Origin: an uncultured Acetobacteraceae bacterium
GTDB lineage: Bacteria; Pseudomonadota; Alphaproteobacteria; Acetobacterales; Acetobacteraceae
Direction of reading: 5' to 3'
Assembly: GCA_946476985.1 (NCBI GenBank)
Contig: CAMKWS010000006.1
Coordinates: forward strand, 1 to 64,000
DNA: 64,000 bases
Shown: positions 36,624 through 45,478 of the stretch, piece after piece
Position numbering within the stretch: position 1 is the first letter of the stretch
Layout of the letters: every line of letters starts with the position of its first letter
The notes under the pieces: model-generated
Told to the model about the DNA's origin: nothing
Database searches by the model: none
What the model saw: the letters and a program-made list of their open reading frames with translations, nothing else
Made by a program: the position numbers and the translations under genes

Positions 36624-38438
36624 TCAGACGAGACGTTTGCCTTCTTCTGTAAGTTCTGCCCCACCAAAAACACGATCCGGCCCAAGGAGCATCTGGTCAT
36701 GAGTGGCTCCAGATGGAATCATCGGGAAGCAACATTCCTCAGGCTCAACATGGACATCCACCAACACCGGCCCAGAATGAGCCAACATGGTATCTATCGT
36801 TTCATCCAGTGCCCCGAGTGTTTCCACCCGCAGACCTCTGATCCCAAAAGATTCTGCCAATTTCACAAAATCTGGCAAAGCCTCACTATATGACTGCGAA
36901 TAACGAGATTCATGCACAAGTTCCTGCCATTGGCGAACCATGCCCATATAGTGGTTATTTAAGATGAAAATCTTCACTGGTAGCTGATATTGAGCAATCG
37001 TCCCCAGCTCTTGAATATTCATCAGAGTGGAAGCTTCACCGGCAATATCAATCACCAATGCATCAGGATGAGCAATTTGTGCACCTTCTGCCGCCGGCAG
37101 ACCATACCCCATTGTACCTAATCCACCTGATGTCAGCCAATGATTAGGCTCATCAAACCCAAAATGCTGAGCTGCCCACATTTGGTGCTGACCAACCTCG
37201 GTAGAGACAAATGTCTCACGCCCACTAGCCTTTACCTTTTCATATAAGCGACTAATGGCATATTGCGGCTTAATAATAGCCTCTGGCGCTGTATCTTGCT
37301 CAAAGCCAAAGCCTTTTACAGCCCGCCATGCCTCAATCTCTTTCCACCACTGTGAAAGATCCGACGCAGCCGTATCTCCCCAGCCTTCAAGCAGGGCAGA
37401 AAGTGTTGCTTTGAGATCACCCTGCAAGGTTACGTCAACAGGGATGATTTTACCGAACTCTCGCGGGTCGATATCAGCCTGAATCTTAAAAGATCCCGGA
37501 GAGAACCCATCCACGCGACCAGTCACACGGTCATCAAACCGGGCGCCAAGGGCAATCAACACATCGCAATCATGCGCTGCCATATTCGCTTCAACAGCGC
37601 CATGCATCCCTAACATTCCAAGGAAATGGTCACTTGATGAAGGATATGCCCCTAAACCCATTAAAGTGGATGTAACAGGGAAGCCTGTGCGCTCAGCCAA
37701 TGTACGCAGCATTTTAGAGGCTTCAGGCCCGGCATTAATCACGCCACCGCCAATATATAAAAGAGGCTTACGGGCCGTTTTCATCGCCTCAACAGCACGC
37801 GCAACAGCATTGCTATCCAATGTAGCGGGCGCATCTGCCTCCAGCTTCGCTGGTTCAGCTTTTGGCAGTGGAGCTTCGGAAACTGTAATATTTTTAGGTA
37901 GATCCACCAACACAGGGCCAGGGCGGCCAGAGCGTGCAATAGCAAAAGCCTCTCGTATAGCCGGAGCTAAAGCCTCTGCTGTACGAACCTGCACACTTTT
38001 CTTTGTCGCTGGGCGTGTAATGCCGACCATGTCAGCCTCTTGGAAAGCATCCTTCCCAATAAGCGGCACAGGCACTTGGCCAGAGAGACAAACAACAGGG
38101 ATGGAATCTAATTTAGCATCCATCAATCCGGTAACGGCATTTGTCGCCCCCGGCCCAGATGTCACCAATACAACGCCAACCTTCCCGGTTGAACGAGCAT
38201 AAGCCTCTGCTGCGTGAACCGCTGCTTGTTCATGCCGAACCAAAATATGCCTAATATCTTTACACTTATACAGCGCATCATAAATCGGAAGGACAGCACC
38301 ACCCGGATATCCAAAAATGACATCTACACCTTCTTCTTTAAGAATATGTAGAATAAGCTCAGCCCCAGTAGAGATCATCTGAGGTTTGTTAGGCTTGTCA
38401 TTTTCATCGGCGGGCATAGCGTCGCTCCTCTCCGGCAA
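36624..38438 (-). CDS. ilvB: acetolactate synthase large subunit
   Basis: ThDP/FAD enzyme. 604 residues. Seen: GYPGGAVLPIYDAL, VRHEQAAVHAAEAYAR with the ThDP-activating Glu, GVVLVTSGPGATN, CLSGQVPVPLIGKDAFQE, and the C-terminal ThDP domain GGLGTMGYGLPAAEGAQ, DIAGEASTLMNIQELGTIAQY...ILNNHYMGMVRQW. The GDG-type motif is GEAS, which I recall from other alphaproteobacterial enzymes. The regulatory small-subunit gene ilvN/ilvH, normally between this gene and ilvC, is not there (120-bp gap). miaA is 19 bp upstream. Confidence 0.95.
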   Translation of the reverse strand: MPERSDAMPADENDKPNKPQMISTGAELILHILKEEGVDVIFGYPGGAVLPIYDALYKCKDIRHILVRHEQAAVHAAEAYARSTGKVGVVLVTSGPGATNAVTGLMDAKLDSIPVVCLSGQVPVPLIGKDAFQEADMVGITRPATKKSVQVRTAEALAPAIREAFAIARSGRPGPVLVDLPKNITVSEAPLPKAEPAKLEADAPATLDSNAVARAVEAMKTARKPLLYIGGGVINAGPEASKMLRTLAERTGFPVTSTLMGLGAYPSSSDHFLGMLGMHGAVEANMAAHDCDVLIALGARFDDRVTGRVDGFSPGSFKIQADIDPREFGKIIPVDVTLQGDLKATLSALLEGWGDTAASDLSQWWKEIEAWRAVKGFGFEQDTAPEAIIKPQYAISRLYEKVKASGRETFVSTEVGQHQMWAAQHFGFDEPNHWLTSGGLGTMGYGLPAAEGAQIAHPDALVIDIAGEASTLMNIQELGTIAQYQLPVKIFILNNHYMGMVRQWQELVHESRYSQSYSEALPDFVKLAESFGIRGLRVETLGALDETIDTMLAHSGPVLVDVHVEPEECCFPMIPSGATHDQMLLGPDRVFGGAELTEEGKRLV

Positions 38439-38457
38439 CTTAAGCAGTCATCCAGCT

Positions 38458-39459
38458 CTATAACTCCATAGGGCGGCCGTCAATTCGTGATGATATAAAA
38501 TTTTCAATTTCGGTCATTTTTTTTCCTAAAAAGAACTCTTTACCCTCTATCCTTTGAAATATTATTTCGCCATCGCCCTCTTGGCTCAGCTTATGGTGCC
38601 TAAACCAGGTTGCCTGACGGCGCGTATATCGCCCAATTGCTCTCACAGCTAAGAGTCGTGCCTCATCTAGTGAAAGCTCTCCTTCAATCACCTTACCAAG
38701 TTCTGGCACACCATGAGCACGCATAGCTGGTAACGATCTCGGTAAGTTTTGTGTTCGTAAGTCTTGAACTTCCTCCATTGCACCATCATCAAGCATTGCA
38801 TCAAAGCGGCGTGCGATGGCTTGGCGTAAAATATCACGTGGGGGATCAAGCTGGAGAGAAATAAACCGCCATGGAGCAGGCGGTAATGTTTTTTCTGTAC
38901 GCCATGCAGCGAGTCCCTTCCCTGTTCCGATATAAACCTCCCATGCTCGAGATATTCTTTGAGAATCTTGTTTATGTAGCTGAGACGCTGTTTGCGGATC
39001 ATGCTCCATCAATTTTTCGTATAAGGCCTCCGAGCCAATTTCATCGAGCAATGCACGTGCTTTTTGCCGAGCTTCGTCACCAGGGTCGGGAACTTCTACA
39101 AGGCCATCAGTTAGAGCACGCAGATACATTCCCGTTCCTCCGCAGAGGATGGGTAAACGCCCAGCTTCACGGCAAGCTTGCATTTCTTTGAGGACTTCTT
39201 CACGCCACCATGCCACACTTCCGGGGGTTGAGGCGGGCAAAACACCATAAAGACGGTGAGGAATAATCGCTTCTTCAGCCTCTGAAGGACGAGCTGTAAG
39301 GACGCGTAACTCCCTATAAACCTGCATAGAATCAGCATTAATGACTGTACCACAATACAGCTTTGCTAAATGAAAAGCCAAAGCTGACTTGCCGGAACAG
39401 GTTGGGCCAGCCACAATAAGGGCGTTATCAGGAGACTTCATAAACTTATTCTGCCACAT
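38458..39459 (-). CDS. miaA: tRNA dimethylallyltransferase
   Basis: Adds dimethylallyl to A37 of UNN-reading tRNAs. P-loop IVAGPTCSGKSALAFHLAKLY, then INADSMQVYRELRVLTARP, GGTGMYLRALTDGLVEVP, and ARRFDAMLDDGAMEEVQDLR, with a C-terminal RYTRRQATWFRHH. 333 residues from the ATG at 39459, or 327 from 39441 (MKSPDNALIV). A second ATG does not decide. Head of a likely miaA-ilvB-ilvC transcript; 26 bp from the divergent serB. Confidence 0.93.
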   Translation of the reverse strand: MWQNKFMKSPDNALIVAGPTCSGKSALAFHLAKLYCGTVINADSMQVYRELRVLTARPSEAEEAIIPHRLYGVLPASTPGSVAWWREEVLKEMQACREAGRLPILCGGTGMYLRALTDGLVEVPDPGDEARQKARALLDEIGSEALYEKLMEHDPQTASQLHKQDSQRISRAWEVYIGTGKGLAAWRTEKTLPPAPWRFISLQLDPPRDILRQAIARRFDAMLDDGAMEEVQDLRTQNLPRSLPAMRAHGVPELGKVIEGELSLDEARLLAVRAIGRYTRRQATWFRHHKLSQEGDGEIIFQRIEGKEFFLGKKMTEIENFISSRIDGRPMEL

Positions 39460-39485
39460 CTTCTGATCTTTTAGCGAGAGATGTC

Positions 39486-40382
39486 ATGTCCCTTCCTTGT
39501 GTTCTGACTCTTGTTGCCAATCGCCGCCACGGGACTCTTCCCAAAGAGGCGATCGACATTGCCCGGAATCTCGTCAAAGGCGAGCCCCCTGTTGTGCTAT
39601 CAGAGGGTGAAGCCGTTGATATTTTCTGCCCTACACCAGGGCCTGGTGATGCCACACCTGCAACAATCCGTGCCGCCCTTGCTCCACTCAAGGTCGATGC
39701 TATTCTCACAAAAACCCGTGGTCGCCGCAAAGCGGTACTCGTCTCCGATATGGACAGTACCATTTTTGATGGTGAGACACTTGATGAACTAGCCCATTTT
39801 ACAGGCACAGGCGAGCAAATTGCTGCCATTACACAACGTGCTATGAATGGCGAGATGGAATTTGATGAATCCCTCCGCCAGCGCACAATCGTTCTTAAAG
39901 GGCAGCCAGAATCCCTTTTGAAGGATGTTCTAAAAAAACTTCCCTTTACCGATGGCGTTAAAGAGCTTGTTCAGACCATGAAAGCCAACGGAGCTCGTAC
40001 AGCGCTCATCTCCGGCGGGTTCGATTGGTTCACCGGGGAAGCTGCCCCAATGCTTGGATTCGATGAGCATTACGGCAATAAGCTTGAGATTAAAAATGGG
40101 ATCATTACAGGTGAGCTCATTGGCGATATTCTTGGGCCAAATGCAAAAAAAGAGCATCTAGAACGCCTCTGTGCTGAGCGTGGCGTTAAAATACACGCCA
40201 GCCTAACAACAGGTGATGGCGCAAATGATATCCCCATGCTGCAAGCAGCTGGCCTCGGGATTGCGTATCACGCAAAGCCGAATGTCCGCCAAACAATTGA
40301 CCAACAAGTCAATTTCTGTGGAATGCGTGCGCATATCTTTGCACAGGGCTACACAGCTTCTGACATTGTGGGTGGCGAATAA
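39486..40382 (+). CDS. serB: phosphoserine phosphatase
   Basis: Last step of serine synthesis. HAD hydrolase with motif I VSDMDSTIFDGETLDE (about residues 87-102), motif II ALISGGFDWF, Lys motif around PNAKKEHLERL, and motif III TTGDGANDIPML (about residue 243). The N-terminal ~80 residues form a small ACT-like regulatory part, as usual in alphaproteobacterial SerB (about 300 residues). Divergent from miaA with 26 bp between. Confidence 0.95.
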   Translation: MSLPCVLTLVANRRHGTLPKEAIDIARNLVKGEPPVVLSEGEAVDIFCPTPGPGDATPATIRAALAPLKVDAILTKTRGRRKAVLVSDMDSTIFDGETLDELAHFTGTGEQIAAITQRAMNGEMEFDESLRQRTIVLKGQPESLLKDVLKKLPFTDGVKELVQTMKANGARTALISGGFDWFTGEAAPMLGFDEHYGNKLEIKNGIITGELIGDILGPNAKKEHLERLCAERGVKIHASLTTGDGANDIPMLQAAGLGIAYHAKPNVRQTIDQQVNFCGMRAHIFAQGYTASDIVGGE

Positions 40383-40400
40383 GCCTCCCACTTCTTCTTT

Positions 40401-40421
40401 TAGTTAAGTTTTTATTAACTA
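40401..40421 (+). terminator. AT hairpin after serB
   Basis: TAGTTAA-gttttta-TTAACTA, 18 bp downstream of the serB stop. Weak stem; low confidence. Confidence 0.35.
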
Positions 40422-40433
40422 AAAACATCCCCG

Positions 40434-40477
40434 CGTTTCTGAATTGCTAAAAAAAATACCTTAACAATTCAGAAACG
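40434..40477. terminator. inverted repeat between serB and dciA
   Basis: Perfect 13-bp arms CGTTTCTGAATTG (40434-40446) and CAATTCAGAAACG (40465-40477), with an A-rich loop. The right arm includes the dciA stop codon at 40469-40471. Convergent genes, so a bidirectional transcription end is plausible. Confidence 0.55.
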
Positions 40478-41059
40478 CCGAGCCCTCTTAGGTTTAGCAC
40501 GGCGGGCTGATATCTGCCCACCTAAGCGAGCTAAGGCCTCCTTTAAGGGGCCTTCCTCTACCCCTTCAACATTCACCGGTCTTATATTTTTATGGCTTTT
40601 TGGAGGACTTCCAGATTGCTCTTTATGGATCGTTTTATCTTGCACCAACTTTAATTGTATTAAGCGTGTCTCCCCCTCCAAACCACATGCTGTATTGATA
40701 CTTTCCAAAATACGTGGTGCCGCATATTGAATCTCTACAGCAACAGGGCCACAACACCGCACAGTCAATACACCGGGCCTCAAACGGCAAGGTTCACTTT
40801 GCTGTGCAAGAGTCGCACCTACAAAATTTTCCCAATCCATAATCAACCGAATAAACAGCGGTGATTTTTTACGAAATGCTGCACGTGTCAGGCCAGGAAG
40901 CAGCGCTCCTATCATACGCGCTCCTGTTCGGCGATACTCTCTTTTCTCTCGTTTATACGTTGTTTGTAGGCCTGCACCCTCTTGTGTGGTCTTCACAACG
41001 GGGTTCCTTCCTCGCAAAGAGGAACGCTCACTCTTGCCCAAAAACTGTTTCTTCGTCAT
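40469..41059 (-). CDS. dciA: DciA-like DUF721 protein
   Basis: Protein of the DUF721 family; DciA loads or assists the replicative helicase DnaB in bacteria without DnaC/DnaI. The ATG at 41059 (MTKKQFLGK) is preferred to the frame opened at 41146 because it leaves 10 bp to the divergent mutY start. The DUF721 core is about residues 45-140: GALLPGLTRAAFRKKSPLFIRLIMDWENFVGATLAQQSEPCRLRPGVLTVRCCGPVAVEIQYAAPRILESIN. The C-terminus is basic (ARRAKPKRARRF). A role at the origin, 8 kb away, would fit. Confidence 0.75.
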   Translation of the reverse strand: MTKKQFLGKSERSSLRGRNPVVKTTQEGAGLQTTYKREKREYRRTGARMIGALLPGLTRAAFRKKSPLFIRLIMDWENFVGATLAQQSEPCRLRPGVLTVRCCGPVAVEIQYAAPRILESINTACGLEGETRLIQLKLVQDKTIHKEQSGSPPKSHKNIRPVNVEGVEEGPLKEALARLGGQISARRAKPKRARRF

Positions 41060-41069
41060 AGAGACCCGC

Positions 41070-42131
41070 GTGACACCTGATTCTTCTCTTCTTCTTTCGT
41101 GGTATGATCGCCATCGCCGCACACTCCCTTGGCGCGCAGAACCCAACCAATATGCAGACCCTTACCATGTTTGGTTAAGTGAGATCATGCTCCAACAGAC
41201 AGTCGTACAAACTGTCATCCCTTATTATACACGTTTTTTGGAAGAATTCCCTACCATTGCAGACCTTGCCCATGCCCCGCAGGAAAAGGTTCTCCAATTA
41301 TGGGCAGGGCTAGGATATTACGCCCGAGCACGCAACCTTCATGCTTGTGCACAAACTGTATGCCAGCAAGGTGGCTTTCCTCGCTCTATTGAAGGTCTAC
41401 AAAAACTACCGGGCATTGGGCCTTATACATCCCGTGCAATTGCAGCAATTGCCTTTAATATTCCTGCTGTCCCCGTTGATGGAAATGTCGAGCGCATTAC
41501 AGCTCGCCTTAATGCTGTAACAAACCCTTTGCCAGCCTCACGTCCATTTTTAGCAGAGCTTGCAAGTGAGCTTAACAAAACAGATGCCGCACAAAAGCGC
41601 CCTTCTGATTTTGCTCAAGCTCTCTTTGATCTCGGCGCAACATTATGCTCCCCACGTTCGCCTTCTTGCCTAACATGCCCTTGGCGTTCTTGCTGCAAAG
41701 CGGCAGCACAAAATATCGCGGAGACGCTGCCTGCCCGGCAAAAAAAACAAAAACGTCCCTCCCGCCATACTGTTCTTTTTTATGTAAGAGATCCACAAGG
41801 GCATATCCTCTTACGCCCTCGCCCCGCAAAAGGACTTCTTGGTGGCACGGATGAACTCCCCGGCACGCCATGGGATACACAACAGCCAGCTATCCCTCAT
41901 GAAGACCTTCTAAATAACGCCTTTACGCATTACGCCCCTTTGCAGGCTGATTGGCAAAAATATGGAGAGGTAAAACATATTTTTAGCCACTTCACACTTT
42001 ACGCTCATGTTTATGGCTGCGTCTTAACCACAAAACGTAATTACCCAATTGACCCTTCTTATGGACGTTTCATTCCTTTTGAAGAGGCTATTCTCGCCAG
42101 CGTGATGAAAAAATGTCTTTTGCTTAGGTAA
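41070..42131 (+). CDS. mutY: A/G-specific adenine DNA glycosylase
   Basis: Removes adenine mispaired with 8-oxoguanine. The GTG at 41070 is chosen because the upstream residues run through dciA antisense. Seen: LSWYDRHRRTLPWRAEPNQYADPYHVWLSEIMLQQTVVQTVIPYY, HhH motif EGLQKLPGIGPYTSRAIAAIAFNIPAVPVDGNVERI with the catalytic Asp, Fe-S cysteines CSPRSPSCLTCPWRSCC, and a C-terminal NUDIX-like domain (about residue 240 on) that recognises 8-oxoG. 353 residues. Confidence 0.93.
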   Translation: MTPDSSLLLSWYDRHRRTLPWRAEPNQYADPYHVWLSEIMLQQTVVQTVIPYYTRFLEEFPTIADLAHAPQEKVLQLWAGLGYYARARNLHACAQTVCQQGGFPRSIEGLQKLPGIGPYTSRAIAAIAFNIPAVPVDGNVERITARLNAVTNPLPASRPFLAELASELNKTDAAQKRPSDFAQALFDLGATLCSPRSPSCLTCPWRSCCKAAAQNIAETLPARQKKQKRPSRHTVLFYVRDPQGHILLRPRPAKGLLGGTDELPGTPWDTQQPAIPHEDLLNNAFTHYAPLQADWQKYGEVKHIFSHFTLYAHVYGCVLTTKRNYPIDPSYGRFIPFEEAILASVMKKCLLLR

Positions 42132-42186
42132 GAGCTTTTAACATACAGAGCCTTAAACTTACCTAATCAAACCACACCTCATATGC

Positions 42187-42202
42187 TGTTTCACATGAAA
42201 CA
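42187..42202 (+). promoter_or_regulatory. parS-like ParB-binding site 1 (mutY-katA gap)
   Basis: TGTTTCACATGAAACA, a perfect palindrome identical to the site at 56280-56295 inside rsmG and differing by one base from the classical TGTTTCACGTGAAACA. Not in a coding region. Confidence 0.85.
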
Positions 42203-42212
42203 AAACACACCA

Positions 42213-42228
42213 CGTTTCACGGGAAACA
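42213..42228 (+). promoter_or_regulatory. parS-like ParB-binding site 2 (mutY-katA gap)
   Basis: CGTTTCACGGGAAACA, 10 bp after site 1. It is the reverse complement of the 9888-9903 sequence, so this variant is a second recurring form. Confidence 0.75.
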
Positions 42229-42265
42229 TTTTCCCCTCTTCCCTACCCTTTAAATATTCCCAATA

Positions 42266-42304
42266 AAAAAGGCTCTCCGGAATATCTCCCGAAGAGCCTT
42301 CTCA
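42266..42304 (-). terminator. rho-independent terminator of katA
   Basis: AAGGCTCT (42269-42276) with AGAGCCTT (42293-42300), extended by CCGG/CCGA part-pairs. On the minus strand it is followed by TTTTTTATT, so it ends katA; on the + strand it may also end mutY. Confidence 0.88.
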
Positions 42305-42340
42305 TAATCACTCAACTAAACTGAGAATATCTTAAATCTC

Positions 42341-43780
42341 TCAGCCTTTATTGAGAGCTTCACGAACGCCTTCAGCCCAAGCTGGGTCAGCTTTCTCAAA
42401 GTGAGCAAGCTGGCGATCAATAATATGCTGTGGCACACCTGCCATTGCTTCAGCGATATTATTATGGAAGCGCTGTTTTTCCTCTTTGCTGAAGAGATTA
42501 TACAGAGCACGCGGCTGTACATAATCATCCCCATCGGAGCGATGTTCATAATATGTAATGTCACCGCTCACACGTAGAGGTGGCTCCATCGCGCTTTTAT
42601 CTTCAACAGGCCCACCAAAAGAGTTTGGCTCATAAAAACCACCATCACCTGGTGTTGGCGCATCAAACCGCATTGCACCATCAAGATGATAGTTCTTCAC
42701 CTCAATCTTCGGACGATTCACCGGAAGAGTCGCATAATGTGTCCCAACACGATAACGATGTGCATCTGCATAAGCGAAGATACGGCCCTGCAACATTCTG
42801 TCTGGTGAGAAGCCAATACCCGGCACGATGTTAGATGGAGAGAATGTGGCCTGCTCAACCTCAGCGAAATAATTCTCTGGGTTGCGGTTCAGCTCAAGCT
42901 CACCAACTTCGATCAATGGGTAATCTTTATGTGGCCAGACTTTTGTAAGATCAAACGGGTTGAACTTAACACGCTCCGCCTCTTCTTCTGGCATGACCTG
43001 AATGTAGAATGTCCATTTAGGGAAATTCCCCTTCTCGATATTCTCATACAAGTCTTCCTGCGAAGATTCACGAGAGTTAGCAATTACCTTAGCAGCTTCC
43101 TCATTCGTGTAGTTCGCAATACCTTGCTGCGTTTTGAAGTGGAATTTCACCCAGAAACGCTCGCCCTTTGCATTCCACAGAGAATATGTATGGCTGCCAT
43201 AGCCATTCATCTGGCGGAAGTTTTTAGGAATACCGCGATCAGACATCAAAATAGCTACCTGATGCAAGCTCTCTGGGCTTAACGACCAGAAATCCCACAT
43301 AGCTGTAGCGGAACGTAGGTTTGTCCGTGGATGACGCTTCTGCGTATGGATAAAATCAGGGAATTTAATAGGGTCACGCAGGAAGAAAACAGGCGTGTTA
43401 TTCCCCACAAGGTCCCAGTTACCATCATTGGTATAAAATTTCAGTGCCCAGCCGCGCACGTCACGCTCGGCTTCAGCCGCACCACGCTCACCTGCAACGG
43501 TAGAGCAACGGATGAGCATATCCGTCTTTTTACCAACTTCAGAAAATATATCAGCGCAAGAATATCTAGTAATATCATGCGTGATTGTTAACGTACCATA
43601 AGCACCACTGCCTTTTGCATGCACTGTCCGCTCAGGAATACGTTCACGGTTCTGATGAGCTAGTTTTTCAATTAACTGATAGTTTTCCAGTAGCAGTGGG
43701 CCACGAGGACCAACTGATTTACTGTCCTGATTGCTGACCCATGGTGCGCCAGCCGTTGTACGAATAATATTATCAGACAT
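42341..43780 (-). CDS. katA: monofunctional haem catalase
   Basis: Removes hydrogen peroxide produced by oxidative metabolism. 479 residues, small-subunit clade. N-terminal [62 protein letters not shown] carries the catalytic His; [24 protein letters not shown] with the Asn and Phe; the haem tyrosine is in [15 protein letters not shown]. KatA follows a 318-bp upstream region with inverted repeats (see 43878-43907). Confidence 0.97.
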   Translation of the reverse strand: MSDNIIRTTAGAPWVSNQDSKSVGPRGPLLLENYQLIEKLAHQNRERIPERTVHAKGSGAYGTLTITHDITRYSCADIFSEVGKKTDMLIRCSTVAGERGAAEAERDVRGWALKFYTNDGNWDLVGNNTPVFFLRDPIKFPDFIHTQKRHPRTNLRSATAMWDFWSLSPESLHQVAILMSDRGIPKNFRQMNGYGSHTYSLWNAKGERFWVKFHFKTQQGIANYTNEEAAKVIANSRESSQEDLYENIEKGNFPKWTFYIQVMPEEEAERVKFNPFDLTKVWPHKDYPLIEVGELELNRNPENYFAEVEQATFSPSNIVPGIGFSPDRMLQGRIFAYADAHRYRVGTHYATLPVNRPKIEVKNYHLDGAMRFDAPTPGDGGFYEPNSFGGPVEDKSAMEPPLRVSGDITYYEHRSDGDDYVQPRALYNLFSKEEKQRFHNNIAEAMAGVPQHIIDRQLAHFEKADPAWAEGVREALNKG

Positions 43781-44098
43781 TTAAGGACTCCTACCTTGCT
43801 ATCTGAACATAGGAAATACGCTTCATAGGTTGTGAGTAAATAAGATTGATCCTGTTTCAATAATAAACAAGCTCAATCCTTCATAGGCCAACCTTATCCT
43901 ATGAAGGTTAAAAGGGTTAAAAACGACTGTCTATCCCTCTATATCTAAAAACAAGTTTAGCCTTTCTTTGATAAAAAATGAATGAGGAAAAAATATTATT
44001 TTTATAAATATATTTTTTATTATTTTTTAATATAAATAAATATTTTTTTATTAGGATTAGAAAAATCCTATTTCAGTTATATTTCCCATTATTTTGAT
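43781..44098. other. intergenic region upstream of katA
   Basis: 318 bp between the starts of katA and the end of the CorA-like gene. The part 43978-44070 is very AT-rich with runs of A and T and no gene. It also contains the repeat element described in the next entry, probably part of the katA promoter region. Confidence 0.45.
43878..43907 (-). promoter_or_regulatory. inverted repeat, candidate operator upstream of katA
   Basis: CCTTCATAGG (43878-43887) and CCTATGAAGG (43898-43907) are perfect 10-bp arms around a 10-bp spacer, and a third half-site CTTCATAGG lies at 43821-43829. This arrangement looks like a dimeric regulator site. It does not match the known OxyR spacing; the regulator is unknown. 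Confidence 0.5.
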
Positions 44099-45187
44099 TT
44101 AAAACAAACGAGCAATTTTCATAAATATGAATGTCACAGCCATGGCCAGCATACAAAAACCACCCGCAAAGATGGTTCCCCACCCGCCAGATGCTAAAAA
44201 CATACCGCCAGTATTCATACCAAAGAACCCTGTTACCAAGGTTGCCGGGAGCATAAGGGTCGTCACAATAGAGACGATATACAGGCGGCGGTTGGTTTCT
44301 TCTGCTTGGCTTGAAGCAAGCTCATCTTGAAGAGAACGTGCCCGGTCTTGCAAGGCGATCAAATCATCCAACGCTGCATGAATTTGGCGTTCTGCCCTGT
44401 CACGCAGGTCATCTTCTGCCCATTCAGGCAATTCAAGGTCTTCATCCCGCAAAACACGATCGATTGGCATTACGACACGGCGCAACTCTGTTGAGCGACG
44501 CCGTACTTTACCAACAATACCACCGAGATGACCAAGGTCAGAGCCATGCTCAATAGCTAAAAGAACATCCTCAGCACGGTCCAATTCGTCATCCAACTGC
44601 CCAAGTTGGCGACGAACAGTCCCTGTAAAATCTCTTAAAACACGGTCAATAACACCAGCAGGATTCCGAGGGATCGTCTGCGTTTGTAAGGAACGATATG
44701 CTGTTCCAAGTACAGGAATTGGTGTCCGCCTTGTCGTGATAAGAAGATTTTGCCGCATTGCAAAACGCCATGCACAAATTTCACGATCTTCTTCTGCTAA
44801 AGCGTCATCAAATGCCGGTAAAGCACCCCAAACTGTATCTTCTAATGCTTCAAGTGCGATACCGTAATCTGTCTCAGCTAGCATCGTGCCAACATCTTCA
44901 GGCATGCCCGGAAGACGCCCTACTTGAGAGCGAGCAGAGCTATGAACTGTATCAAAATGTAGCCAGCACCATGTGCTATCCTGCGCAGCTCCCTCACTGT
45001 TAGCTTCACTTAGAGCGGGATCTTGAAGGATTTTTTCAACTTCATTGGCTTCGAGGGCTTTTATGCCTTTTCCCGGGGTTGCGCGTATTGCCCATACAAG
45101 TCCTTTTATACGAACAGAAGCATTGCTGCCCTGCAGTGAAGGATCAAGTACTGTAAAGGGAAAATTGTGAACAGTATTCGCAGGCAC
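44099..45187 (-). CDS. CorA/ZntB-family divalent cation transporter
   Basis: 362 residues. Long N-terminal cytoplasmic domain with a coiled-coil segment (RAEDVLLAIEHGSDLGHLGGIVGKVRRRSTELRRVVMPIDRVLRDEDLELPEW), then two C-terminal transmembrane helices: IVSIVTTLMLPATLVTGFFGMNTGG and the last IFAGGFCMLAMAVTFIFMKIARLF. The GMN motif is in GFFGMNTGGMF. ZntB-type (Zn/Cd) is favoured over CorA by the GMNTGG sequence; not proven. Ends after katA in the same direction with a gap of 318 bp. Confidence 0.87.
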   Translation of the reverse strand: MPANTVHNFPFTVLDPSLQGSNASVRIKGLVWAIRATPGKGIKALEANEVEKILQDPALSEANSEGAAQDSTWCWLHFDTVHSSARSQVGRLPGMPEDVGTMLAETDYGIALEALEDTVWGALPAFDDALAEEDREICAWRFAMRQNLLITTRRTPIPVLGTAYRSLQTQTIPRNPAGVIDRVLRDFTGTVRRQLGQLDDELDRAEDVLLAIEHGSDLGHLGGIVGKVRRRSTELRRVVMPIDRVLRDEDLELPEWAEDDLRDRAERQIHAALDDLIALQDRARSLQDELASSQAEETNRRLYIVSIVTTLMLPATLVTGFFGMNTGGMFLASGGWGTIFAGGFCMLAMAVTFIFMKIARLF

Positions 45188-45478
45188 GGCATACTCCCGT
45201 TACAGTAATCCTGTACAAACGCATCCACAGGCAAAAGAACGCCACAAAGGCTGAAACATTCAGTGTAGATTTAAATCTGTTTCGTTCTCTGACACGTTGA
45301 TTCCTCAGACGCAACAGAAAACCTCTTTTTAGATGTTCTGAAAACTATCTAAAGGCTTTTCTTTGCAGCCTGTAAGCAAGGCTATATAGTTTTGCTTATG
45401 TATGGATCCCTAGCATGATCACTTTTTAGTTAGGTTGATCCGTCATCATCATAGCCACTGACAGTTAAGGAAACATAT
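45188..45478. other. divergent intergenic region between CorA-like gene and ahcY
   Basis: 291 bp containing the promoters of both genes. RBS of ahcY is GGAAAC before the ATG. I looked for a SAH or SAM-type riboswitch before ahcY and found no convincing structure. Confidence 0.4.

Noticed and set aside
36624..38438. Apparent loss of the ThDP GDG motif in acetolactate synthase (GEAS)
   Set aside because: From memory the same variant occurs in other alphaproteobacterial enzymes, so it is probably normal for this lineage.
45188..45478. Possible SAH or SAM riboswitch upstream of ahcY
   Set aside because: No conserved helices or core sequence of the known classes could be recognised; only an ordinary leader is supported.
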